In this document: in pieces, positions 27,242 through 34,863 of the stretch
Numbering within the stretch: the first letter of the stretch is position 1
How the letters are laid out: the number at the start of each line of letters is the position of its first letter
Assembly (NCBI RefSeq): GCF_003020125.1
Contig: NZ_PYFW01000009.1
Coordinates: 149,201 to 213,200 of the forward strand
Origin: Bradyrhizobium sp. MOS003
GTDB lineage: Bacteria; Pseudomonadota; Alphaproteobacteria; Rhizobiales; Xanthobacteraceae
DNA length: 64,000 nucleotides
Direction: 5' to 3'
The notes under the pieces: generated by a model
Told to the model about the DNA's origin: nothing
Databases searched by the model: none
What the model saw: only the letters and a program-made list of their open reading frames with translations
Translations under genes and position numbers: made by a program

Positions 27242-27737
27242 GATTCCAAAAATCCTGAAACCACCGTCTTGATTTTTATATCTTAAATATTAAATCAGAT
27301 TAAATACCGTATTTCAATCTATTTTAATATCCTCAGGCTGCGCTTTCGATCGGTCGACATTACTATCGATCGACACACTCCCCACCGCACGCGCTCATGG
27401 AGACGACCAAGAATTGAGCCGTAGGGTAACGGCGGGGGATGGCAGCCCCAACGACCGCTAACATTTTTCGAGGCAAAGCAGTGAACGGGCCCGCTGTTGC
27501 CAATTCTTCCGATGCAAATTTGAGGTGGGGCAATGGAGTGGGTCCCAGGATTTTCCCCCTTCCCAATCAAGGTTCATTTTTACTCAGCTTGGAACGACTT
27601 GCCAATTACCAAGTTTTCCCGTTCCCTTCCCAAAGGGGCGACTGCCTTCGCCAAGGCAGCTCGATAGCCCCAGCTTCACCGCCCTGAGGCTGGGGTCCTT
27701 TTGCTGTCTGGATAGCCGCAGACTCAGGAGGGCGTTG
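27242..27737. other. 496 bp spacer with leader hairpin
   Basis: No gene was recognised. 27285-27335 is AT-rich. The right end (27656-27737) is the conserved leader of the small coiled-coil gene, described separately. Confidence 0.35.
27668..27695 (+). promoter_or_regulatory. Leader hairpin, copy 1
   Basis: An 11-bp stem with a 6-base loop: left arm CCCCAGCTTCA, right arm TGAGGCTGGGG, one G-T wobble, followed by TCCTTTT. It lies 43 bases before an AGGAGG/ATG. Copy 2 at 29496-29523 keeps the stem but has its wobble at a different position, which points to selection on structure. It could be a terminator of upstream transcription or a structured leader. Confidence 0.6.
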
Positions 27738-27923
27738 ATGCAGGGTTATCGCTCGATCCTTCTTGTCCAGCGGTTGAACGAACTCGTTTGTCAACTGTCA
27801 GAGCTGGAAGATCTGCGGCTTAAAGTCCAGGAGGCGGAGCGACACGCCTCGGCCGTAGCTGCATTGCACTCGCCTCCGAGTACTCAGTCGCAGCGACGCG
27901 GAGGAGCAGACCCCAAAGAGTGA
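27738..27923 (+). CDS. Small coiled-coil protein (family B, copy 1)
   Basis: The 61-residue protein has a perfect ribosome site (AGGAGGGCGTTG before ATG 27738). The sequence MQGYRSILLVQRLNELVCQL is followed by SELEDLRLKVQEAERHA, a single amphipathic helix or coiled coil, and a polar Ser/Gln/Arg tail. Copy 2 is at 29749-30060, a 9-codon truncated copy is at 29565, and a degenerate copy lies near 18591. No domain was recognised. Its size and the strong initiation signal suggest a small regulatory or structural protein. Confidence 0.7.
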   Translation: MQGYRSILLVQRLNELVCQLSELEDLRLKVQEAERHASAVAALHSPPSTQSQRRGGADPKE

Positions 27924-29120
27924 CCGAAACACGATCTAATCCCGCGCAGCTCGACCGCCCTGAAGGAGTGAACTTCACAGCGTCACTGCTCCCAAGGCAG
28001 CTTTGAAAGGCTTCGAGGTAAGGGAGAGGCTAGCTCGCCGCACTCAAAGGCGGGAGGTCTTTCCTGAGGCTCACGCGATACGTGGCAGCGCGCGAGAGAG
28101 ACTCGAATCCCCGACATTTCGATAATCTTGTACCGAACCAAGCGAGCCTCCTTCCGACATCAATACACAAGAGCTTGTCCATTCTCCGTCTCCCAGCGAC
28201 TGTGGCTTTTGGATTGCATCACACGGCTTTTCACGTCGAATCGCCCACATCCCTCGCGCCCGCTTGCAACGCGCTTCGGAGCAACCGCTCAAGCTTGCCG
28301 TTGTTAGCTCTTCCGCCCGCACTCGAACAATGACGTTCGTTAGCTACTGGCGTCTTTCCACGTTTTGAGGGTTGCGAGGCGCGCCCTTCATGCGGCCCCA
28401 AGTATCGAGGCGCCTCGTTTGTCGTCGCTTATTGGCCTTGTATTATCGGAGCCGCGATAACATCAGCGCGCTTGGAACGCACTGATTGTCTTCGACGGGC
28501 GCCTCTTTTGCGTCCGAGGGCTACGCTCGATTACCCGCAGGAGCTTAGTCACCCGAAATCCTCTTAGGCCGCCGGTTAATATCACCTCGGTGAACGAAAC
28601 CGTTTGCTGAAGCGCCGAAGCACCCCGGAAACAGATCGAGCCTACGTTTCTCTTCGCGAGTTAAGAGGACGCGAGAACTGATGACACAAGCGACTTATAC
28701 GTCTACGTCTCTGTGCAGCGCTCCTCTCGCTCTGAGCAGAAACCCCCATGTCTCGGGCCAGACGTTTGACAGCGCGACATACCTTTCAAGCTCGGGTGCG
28801 ATTTCATTCAAGGCTTGAGCCCCGTTGATCATTTTGATCCACGTCTATACCTCACCCGTGGTTCATGGCTTAGGTTCGTGGTTTCGCACGCGCCAAGCTC
28901 TGGCGCGCAGCAGAAGAGCATGATGGTTCCGCTCCCGGAACCAAATACACCCACAATTTCTGGTTAAACCGAATTTGCATCTGCAAAGAAGACAGAGCTA
29001 GGGCAGAAGTTTTATTTCACTTGGTCTTTCTCACCCGGCTATTTGACCACGCGCGGACCGCAGCGATTTAACCTCCCGCTGCGGCCTCCGCCGTATGGCA
29101 CCCAGCATGAACCGGGGACA
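27924..29120. other. 1.2 kb without recognisable genes
   Basis: Only short chance frames occur. A stretch on the minus strand near 28087-28118 resembles a degraded tRNA T-arm but lacks the G53-C61 pair. 28830-29000 is moderately AT-rich. Confidence 0.35.
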
Positions 29121-29303
29121 ATGCATCCTTCCGACGGGTCGCAGGCTCCCCCATCGAAAGCGGAAGTTCGTCATTGGCTGCTCAATTACCTGATCCGCCA
29201 TTGCCAGGACGTGCTCCGGAACTGTTATCAGCAGGGCCAGTCTGCAGGTTTGGCCGGAACGATGAGGGCTGCTCTATTGGAATGCTGCCACCCATCGACG
29301 TAA
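29121..29303 (+). CDS. Hypothetical small protein, weakly supported
   Basis: This 60-codon frame begins MHPSDGSQAPPSKAEVRHWL with GGGGACA before the ATG. It ends RAALLECCHPST and contains a plausible helix (HWLLNYLIRHCQDVLRNCY). No family is known to me; the ribosome site and helix pattern are the only support. Confidence 0.3.
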   Translation: MHPSDGSQAPPSKAEVRHWLLNYLIRHCQDVLRNCYQQGQSAGLAGTMRAALLECCHPST

Positions 29304-29748
29304 GTAGCCGGCACTTTTAAGAAGGCTGTGTTGTCGAGGGCGCCCTTGGGGAGGGCCGCGGGAGATCGCGCTACGTCCCCAGGGGCACCTCAACCGAGGC
29401 AATGGGCCATCAGCGGGCGTGATCCATTATTCGATCACTTCGTCATCGCTGGCGAGAATTGAGGAAGCAGCTGCTTCGCTACGGCAGCTCAACGGCTCCA
29501 GCTTCACCACCCTGAAGCTGGGGTCCTCTGCCCACTGGAAAACTGCAGACCTCACGAGGGCGTGATGCAAGGTTATCGCTCGATCCTTCCTTAACGGTCA
29601 TGGGCCGCACTGAAGCAGACGGACCTGAGACAGTGAGCCTGACGTATTGAAATCTGCTATCTACCGGTGGTAGTCTTCCACTTTTGCTATCGGCGCTATT
29701 TGCTCTGACGCCAATCCGGACAGTGCTTTTTGTGCTGGGAGGACATTT
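29304..29748. other. Spacer holding the second leader copy
   Basis: The stretch 29482-29594 repeats 27656-27773 with scattered changes, including the hairpin and the first codons of family B. Nothing else was recognised. Confidence 0.45.
29482..29594 (+). pseudogene. Truncated copy of leader plus family B gene
   Basis: This is a repeat of the 27656-27773 segment: the hairpin at 29496-29523, CACGAGGGCG, then ATG 29565 with the frame MQGYRSILP and a stop at 29592-29594. The coding part breaks off after eight residues shared with copy 1. The real copy 2 gene follows 155 bases further on, which suggests an insertion or tandem duplication followed by loss. Confidence 0.6.
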
Positions 29749-30060
29749 ATGCGAGGCTCTCGCGCAATCCTTTACACTGAACGACTTAGCGAACTTATTT
29801 CTCAACTCTCAGAGTTGGAAGATCTTCGAGATCTGGTCGAAGAAGCTGAGCGAAGCGCCCGCGGTGTGCCTCCGTTACGCTTGACACATCCTCCGTCGCG
29901 CCGCGTTCGGCGTCGTGAACGGGTCGCATTGTCTGTTCGCCTCCGTCGCCACGCGCCACTAAGGTGGAATGCAGGAGCTGTCAGCCCCCCTGACAACGAC
30001 AACCAAGTCGATTGGACTTTGCTACAGCCATTCCCCGACGGATGGTGGGCTTCCTCCTAA
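29749..30060 (+). CDS. Small coiled-coil protein (family B, copy 2)
   Basis: The 103-residue frame starts at an ATG with GGGAGG 6 bases upstream. The first 40 residues, MRGSRAILYTERLSELISQL then SELEDLRDLVEEAERSA, align with copy 1 at 27738. The rest is Arg/Pro-rich (PPSRRVRRRERVALSVRLRR) and ends FPDGWWASS; this tail has no counterpart in copy 1 and may be out-of-frame extension after an indel. Only the N-terminal half can be assigned to the family with confidence. Confidence 0.6.
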   Translation: MRGSRAILYTERLSELISQLSELEDLRDLVEEAERSARGVPPLRLTHPPSRRVRRRERVALSVRLRRHAPLRWNAGAVSPPDNDNQVDWTLLQPFPDGWWASS

Positions 30061-30714
30061 AGATTTCTCCAAGCGCTCACCTCGACGAAGAGATCGATCC
30101 CATGCACATCAGTACGCATATTGCCGCGTTACTAAAACTGACCGCCCAGCAGCTTGAAGCACTTCGCATCCCCAAGAGATCTAAAAGGAATATTCCGAAA
30201 TCCTCATTTTGAGAGAGAAGATAAAATTGGCGGCCATCGGAAGAAGGCTCGCGGGCAATTCCTTGCTCGTTGCCTACCACGCGCCTGAATATAAATGATC
30301 CTGAACTCCACGATCGCGTGTCCCAAGTGCGGTCATGCTGCTGCCGAGGTAATGCCGACCGACCTTGCTAGTTCTCTATGACAGCAAAGGCTGCGGCGAG
30401 CGGCGAAGCCGCACTAGACCAAACATGGCGTCTGAGGTTTTGATTCCACAATGAAACTCGTGACAGAACCATCGCTCGGATCAGCTCGTACACAAACCGA
30501 TTCTGGTTCGACGAAATCAGGCATACCGGTTACTGGCTGCTGTCGAACTAGGCCGAGCCCTTGGCCAGTGCGCAACATGCCCTCGCGGGCAACGTGTATT
30601 GGCTATGTCTATTGTTCTCGCGCTGCGGGGCTTTTCAGCTCCGTCGCTCTGTTCGACCTGTCTATTTGATCATCCAGCCACTATCCCGAGCTCCGGTCTT
30701 GGAGCCCGAACGTC
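30061..30714. other. 654 bp with fragments only
   Basis: It contains a short Cys-motif fragment at 30295-30381 (listed) and otherwise no recognisable gene. A 36-codon frame at 30102-30212 has no support. Confidence 0.3.
30295..30381 (+). pseudogene. Fragment of a GDCCVFCSYG-type small metal protein
   Basis: The frame from ATG 30295 reads MILNSTIACPKCGHAAAEVM then PTD, the typical beginning of short proteins found near mercury or heavy-metal genes (CPxCGHxxxExMPTDACQxFYxCxxC). The frame then breaks; a shifted frame gives YDSKGCGE, matching the expected YxCxGC, and the GDCCVFC end is gone. It is read as a remnant. Confidence 0.45.
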
Positions 30715-30930
30715 ATGAGCGCGCGCAACGGCTCAGTCGATGGCATGCGGGATCTTGCGCATACCGAGATTCGACCGCGATTACTAACCCGGCAGCAGGC
30801 TGCCGAATACTGCAACCTGTCGCCGAGTCGTTCTCGAACTGGGTACGCTTGCGGAAGTTACCGCCCCCCTGCCGGGCACTACGCGGTAGGATTTCAAGGC
30901 TATCGACGTGGCGTTGGACAAGTGTCGTTC
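30715..30930 (+). pseudogene. Excisionase-like HTH protein remnant
   Basis: Pieces of an AlpA/Xis-like protein can be read in order across three frames: RPRLLTRQQAAEYCNLSPS from ATG 30715, then SFSNWVRLRKLPPP, then LPGTTR, a TAG where Trp is expected, and DFKAIDVALDKCRS. Such small HTH proteins are commonly placed just before tyrosine integrases in rhizobial islands. At least two frameshifts and one nonsense change make it non-functional. Confidence 0.65.
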
Positions 30931-30949
30931 GCGAAGGACCGTGGCATCA

Positions 30950-31477
30950 TCGCGACCAATCCATGCGAATGCGGCGGCCGGTTCTCGCGGTCGCATCCAG
31001 CGAGATCCAGCTCGCGCTCGTCTTGGCATTGTGGAGCGGGCAACGGCAAGGAGACCTGATGCGATTACCCTGGTCAGCCTACGAGACCCCCTACATTCGT
31101 CTTCGGCAATCGAAAGGTGGCCGCCGGGTCGCGATGCCCGCTGGCGCACCCGTAAGGACCCTGCTCGATGCGACGACCCTCGGGGGCCGCTTATCTTCAC
31201 GAACACGCTGGGCCGGCCCTGGACGTCCGATGGCTTTCGCACGTCGTGGGGAACGGCTTGCGAGCGTGCCGGCATCAACGGCCTGACGTTTCACGATCTA
31301 CGCGGCACGGCGGTAGTTCGCCTAGCGGTCGCTGGTGCGAACGTGCCACAGATCACGGCCGTCACCGGTCATTCGTTGAAGGACGTCGAGGCCATTCTCG
31401 ATGCGCACTACCTCAGTCGCGACATTCAGCTCGCAGAAGCTGCGGTGCTGAAGCTCGACGAGAGAAGAAAACTGTAA
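30950..31477 (+). pseudogene. Tyrosine integrase remnant next to the tRNA-Lys fragment
   Basis: The C-terminal catalytic half of a phage-type integrase is readable in two frames. First: LALVLALWSGQRQGDLMRLP and IRLRQSKGGRRVAMPAG, with the first catalytic Arg in GQRQGD. Near 31185 the frame shifts to PLIFTNTLGRPWTSDGFRTS, then LTFHDLRGTAV (the HxxR box), TAVTGHS and DAHYLSRD, where the nucleophile Tyr is seen. The N-terminal SAM-like half is missing. The gene ends about 60 bases from a 52-base tRNA-Lys 3' fragment, its presumed attachment site. Confidence 0.8.
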
Positions 31478-31538
31478 ACGGTGGTGTAAACGGCGCTGCT
31501 TTTGTCGTTTGCTCAAACTGCTAAGTGTTTGATTTATA

Positions 31539-31590
31539 TGGTGGGCGCACCAGGGCTCGAACCTGGGACCCGCTGATTAAGAGTCAGCTG
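31539..31590 (-). repeat. tRNA-Lys(CUU) 3' fragment, probable attachment site
   Basis: Read on the minus strand, the segment contains the anticodon stem-loop GCTGA-CTCTTAA-TCAGC (anticodon CTT, Lys), a variable loop, the T-arm CAGGTTCGAGCCCTG and the acceptor end GCGCCCACCA. The 5' half of the tRNA is absent, so it is not a working gene but the att copy left by integration into a tRNA-Lys gene outside the window. The integrase remnant lies 62 bases away. Confidence 0.85.
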
Positions 31591-32075
31591 GCCTTACGGA
31601 GGATATACTGGCACTCTGGATCCTCGGCGATGCGAAGCGGGTCGTTGCGGGCCAACCACTTCGCCATGGCGCTCTTAGCGCTCGCTGAGCGCCGTCGACG
31701 CGAGCGGCGCCGCCTTACCCCCTTGATCAACCAACCAAGGAAGTTTTCTGCGGTCGTGAGTTCTTCGGGACAGCTGCCAGAGACGGCGTCGGCGAACAGT
31801 TCGAGCGCCTCACGCCTAACGACCATAGTGTCGTAGGTGGTCGCCATGGTCGTCAGCTCCACCAGAAGCGCAGACGGAATCGCTTCCACGGTCGAGAGCA
31901 GACGCTTGATGTAGCTCACATGGTCGATACGCCAAGCGCGCCACATTTCGTCGTTGTACTGTGGATGAAACTGCGCAGGCGGCAGCGCATCGACGCTACG
32001 CTGGTCAAGCTGGATCGCTGCGCTGAAGTTTCGAAGAAGCTTCCGGATATGCTCGTGGGTCAACACCTTGGTCAT
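31584..32075 (-). CDS. Hypothetical protein abutting the att site
   Basis: The 163-residue protein starts at ATG 32075 (MTKVLTHEHIRKLLRNFSAA) with AAGGA 9 bases upstream; the frame extends further but without ribosome site. It is mostly helical (ALLVELTTMATTYDTMVV), with a very basic stretch near residue 125 (GVRRRRSRRRRSASA) that could bind nucleic acid. The stop codon falls inside the tRNA-Lys fragment, so the gene end was created or changed by integration. No family was recognised. Confidence 0.55.
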   Translation of the reverse strand: MTKVLTHEHIRKLLRNFSAAIQLDQRSVDALPPAQFHPQYNDEMWRAWRIDHVSYIKRLLSTVEAIPSALLVELTTMATTYDTMVVRREALELFADAVSGSCPEELTTAENFLGWLIKGVRRRRSRRRRSASAKSAMAKWLARNDPLRIAEDPECQYILRKAS

Positions 32076-32639
32076 CGCGGGTGGTCCTTTCGTTTCGCAG
32101 CCTTCAAGCTCCCATGTTTTGCGCAATGTCGCGAGCGATCATTTGTTGACAAGGGTCCGCTGTACCGCGCGACAATGAGAAATTGCTAAAATCCCCGACA
32201 GATTAGGACAAAACGACTGGTCGCGGCCTCGCCGATTCAATTGGAATGGGGCTTCACTGCATGCCTCCGGCCAACACGATTTCAGCAAACGTATATGGCA
32301 CAGCTATTCGCACGCAGTTTCGTGCAAAATCTGTTGACGCAGCCGCCGCGGCACACAAATGCGCGACGCTCCATCCGTACGCGCTTTCGTAACGGCACGA
32401 CAGGCGAACTGCGCAAGAAATATTTAGCATCGTCATACCGTTACCAGCATAGCCATCGAATTATGATGGCAGCTTGGCGCGATCAGACCTCGGAAAGCGT
32501 CGCACGTCGAGCCGACGCCGCCAATCAAAGATCGTTCTAGTGCATCCGACTGTGCCGACGGTTGGACGGTTAGACGCCCTCGCTGGCGAACAAACCTACT
32601 ACTTGTCAAACGCCATCCGGAACTGCCGCCTTTGCGTAT
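32076..32639. other. 564 bp without recognisable genes
   Basis: No gene was identified on either strand. 32140-32200 probably holds the promoter of the minus-strand hypothetical gene. Confidence 0.3.
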
Positions 32640-32985
32640 CCAAGGAGGGGGCAATTCCTCATGACGCTAGGGTCCGCGAGATGGACAAGGTCTCAAACGG
32701 CCGCGTGGTGCTGACCAATCGCGAGCACATCATCGCTGGAGCCACGGTCAAGGGTCTGATGGAAGCTCCGCGACCCCTACAAAGTCCGCGCCCCGAAAGT
32801 ATACTTCGACTGAAGGTCACGAAGGACATGCTCGAGCTGGCCAGGAACTCGTCGAGCAGACTGCCGGTAACTTCATCTACCAGAAGCGCGCCGGCAAAGC
32901 CCCTCACGCCGAAGGACCGACCGAGCGGCGAGAACGTCGTCGATCTCATGGAAGCGCTCCACCGCAGCGTAGGCGATGGAAGTCG
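32640..32985 (+). pseudogene. Ku (non-homologous end-joining) remnant
   Basis: The central and C-terminal parts of bacterial Ku can be followed: IPHDARVREMDKVSNGRVVL, TNREHIIAGATVKGLM, LKVTKDMLELAR, then a frame change through ELVEQTAGNFIYQKRAGKA, and TPKDRPSGENVVDLMEALHR. The block between EQTAG and the KRAGK segment is shorter than in intact Ku, and at least two frameshifts are needed. The N-terminal beta-barrel is missing. Several Ku genes are normal in rhizobia, so this is a decayed extra copy. Confidence 0.8.
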
Positions 32986-33078
32986 GCGGAGGCACCCCTG
33001 GGGGCCTTGCTTTCTCGATGCTGGAGGGATGCGGTCCTAGCTCGTTCGCCAATGACATGCGGACGCCCACCATTCCAA

Positions 33079-33107
33079 CGAGAAGGCCGCCCCCTGAGGC
33101 GGCTTCT
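33079..33107 (+). terminator. Hairpin after the Ku remnant
   Basis: The sequence GAGAAGGCCGCC, a 5-6 base loop, then GGCGGCTTCTC forms a long stem with a small bulge. There is no clear T-run. It lies about 95 bases after the Ku fragment and may be its former terminator. Confidence 0.45.
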
Positions 33108-33864
33108 CGCTTCCGCTCTCAGCCTCGTGGCACGGCTTTCCCGACATCTGCGCGGCGCGCCTAGCCTTCGGTCCAGCGTACATCTGGATGCCGTGAGCTA
33201 CGCTGGCGCGTTCCTACGAGGCGACGGTGGAGGTAAGAAGAGCGTGCGACGAGCGGCACCCGCCAGGAAAACGGATGGGTCCAATCCGGACACTCTGTAG
33301 CTGATCGACGGCTGCTACGAACTTCGTAGCTAATCACCGTAGCAATTTGCGCGCAGCTTCACTGAAGCGCCAAGAAGCGGCGCCTTCACAGTAGCTTGCG
33401 ACCGATGGTGAGGAGGAGTGTATAATCCGCTGGGCGTCGCCTGTGGCCCGGCCCGTGTCCACTGCCCTAAGTTACCCTCTCCGCGCCCACACGGAGCTGC
33501 ACCGTTGCCCGGCTTTCTCAAAGAAGTCCCATACAGACACCAGAGGCATGTCTATGGTTACAACGATAAAACCGATCGCAGTCGCTTACATACGAACCTT
33601 CTCCGTGGCCAATGTTGGTGGTTATCCTATGGCTGGCGTCGAGGCGCCGGAGGTTGTCGAATATCACCAAGAAGTCGCATAAACATTTGGGCCGGTAGGG
33701 GCGCTGCCTTGAGCCGTGACTGCCAATGCCTGCATCGCCGAACGCGGACAGAACGATCCAAACAGCACCAAAAGGTCATGGCGCTCGCCCGTCATCAGCT
33801 GTTAGCAGCTGGACCTCTACGTTATTCAAGGAGCCATGACGACGAACGGCCCCGTGCGGAATTT
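33108..33864. other. 757 bp with at most a resolvase scrap
   Basis: A short plus-strand frame at 33550-33682 reads IKPIAVAYIRTFSVANVGG, reminiscent of the N-terminus of serine resolvases (AYVRxSSxxNVG), and then ends. Nothing else is recognisable. Confidence 0.35.
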
Positions 33865-34851
33865 TTAGTCCGCGTCCACATGCTCAGTCGTCAGAACCTG
33901 CCAGCGGTAAAAATGCTCGTCAGGTTCCTCCACGGTGAACGTCAATTTGGCCTCCAGCAGCTGCGCGTTTTCGGCCTCCAGGGCCAATGTCAGCCGATGC
34001 TTACCCGGAGTCAGATTCTCCACCACCGCCACAACAGTGCCCGCTGCGAAACTTTCGCCATCAAGGGACCACGCCGTTCGCTCAGGTGATATGGGTCGTC
34101 CGCCCATATCCAAGCAACAGCCGAGCACCGACACCACCTGGCCATAGGGGAGGCGCGCATCGGCCTCGGGCGAAAGTATATGTACTGAAGGCGGTCGCTG
34201 AGGAACGTCAATCGACCCCGCCTCAACCTCGGTCGATCGAATGCCGTCGCTCGCCACTAAATAAAGAGTTGCCTTCCCGTGAACCGGCATTACGCTCAAA
34301 TCCACACTATAAGCCAGCGCTGTCAGTCCACGCGCAACTCGGATGCGCCGGCCCGACTCCATCACGGCGACCACACTGTAACTAACTCGTTGCGCACTAG
34401 ACGAGGTGTCGCCGGGCGGTATCGGCGACCCACCAACGCAGGATGGCTGTTCTTGGGAAGCCGGTTCGCAATGTTGCCAGTTAATCGTGACGCCGTTCGC
34501 GCTTCTATGAGTTCGCGGAGCCGCCAGCGTTGGGGGCGCGACAGGAATAGCCGTGCGATAGAGCAGCAGCTCTCCCCGGCGCAGTTCGTAAGCAACTCCG
34601 TTCGGATGCAGCGGCAATACTCCCCGCACGCGGTATCGTAGTGGATCGTCCACATTGCCGCAGCCACGTGGGCTGACCTGCGGAGCCACGGTCAGCAACG
34701 TGCTTCCCTGCGAGTCCAGGAGAACTAGTTGGTAGGCCGAGTCACCCTCCTCCCTCCGCCCCGGCCGCGACGATTCGTGCCCGGGCCGCGGCCGATACAC
34801 CATGTTCTCCGCCAGCGTCCCACGTATATGAAGGTAAGTCATCGATGGCAT
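33865..34851 (-). CDS. Ig/fibronectin-like protein paired with the metallopeptidase
   Basis: The 328-residue protein begins 12 bases after the metallopeptidase gene stops, on the same strand. It is beta-rich with several immunoglobulin-like segments: GVTINWQHCEPASQ near 120, YSVVAVMESGRRIRVARGL, SVHILSPEADARLPYGQVVS near 225 and the C-terminal TAWSLDGESFAAGTVVAVVE then NLTPGKHRLTLALEAEN, a typical bacterial big-1/He_PIG-like strand pattern. No signal peptide is visible. It may be an inhibitor, chaperone or binding partner of the peptidase, or a separate half of a once larger protein. Confidence 0.75.
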   Translation of the reverse strand: MPSMTYLHIRGTLAENMVYRPRPGHESSRPGRREEGDSAYQLVLLDSQGSTLLTVAPQVSPRGCGNVDDPLRYRVRGVLPLHPNGVAYELRRGELLLYRTAIPVAPPTLAAPRTHRSANGVTINWQHCEPASQEQPSCVGGSPIPPGDTSSSAQRVSYSVVAVMESGRRIRVARGLTALAYSVDLSVMPVHGKATLYLVASDGIRSTEVEAGSIDVPQRPPSVHILSPEADARLPYGQVVSVLGCCLDMGGRPISPERTAWSLDGESFAAGTVVAVVENLTPGKHRLTLALEAENAQLLEAKLTFTVEEPDEHFYRWQVLTTEHVDAD

Positions 34852-34863
34852 ATTGCGGCTTCC

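Noticed and set aside
28087..28118. Possible tRNA T-arm on the minus strand
   Set aside because: A TTCGAGT loop is present, but the closing G53-C61 pair and an acceptor stem are missing, so no tRNA can be called.
31525..31836. A 103-codon frame beginning GGRTRARTWDP-like
   Set aside because: This is the familiar false protein produced by translating a tRNA 3' end; here it crosses the tRNA-Lys fragment.
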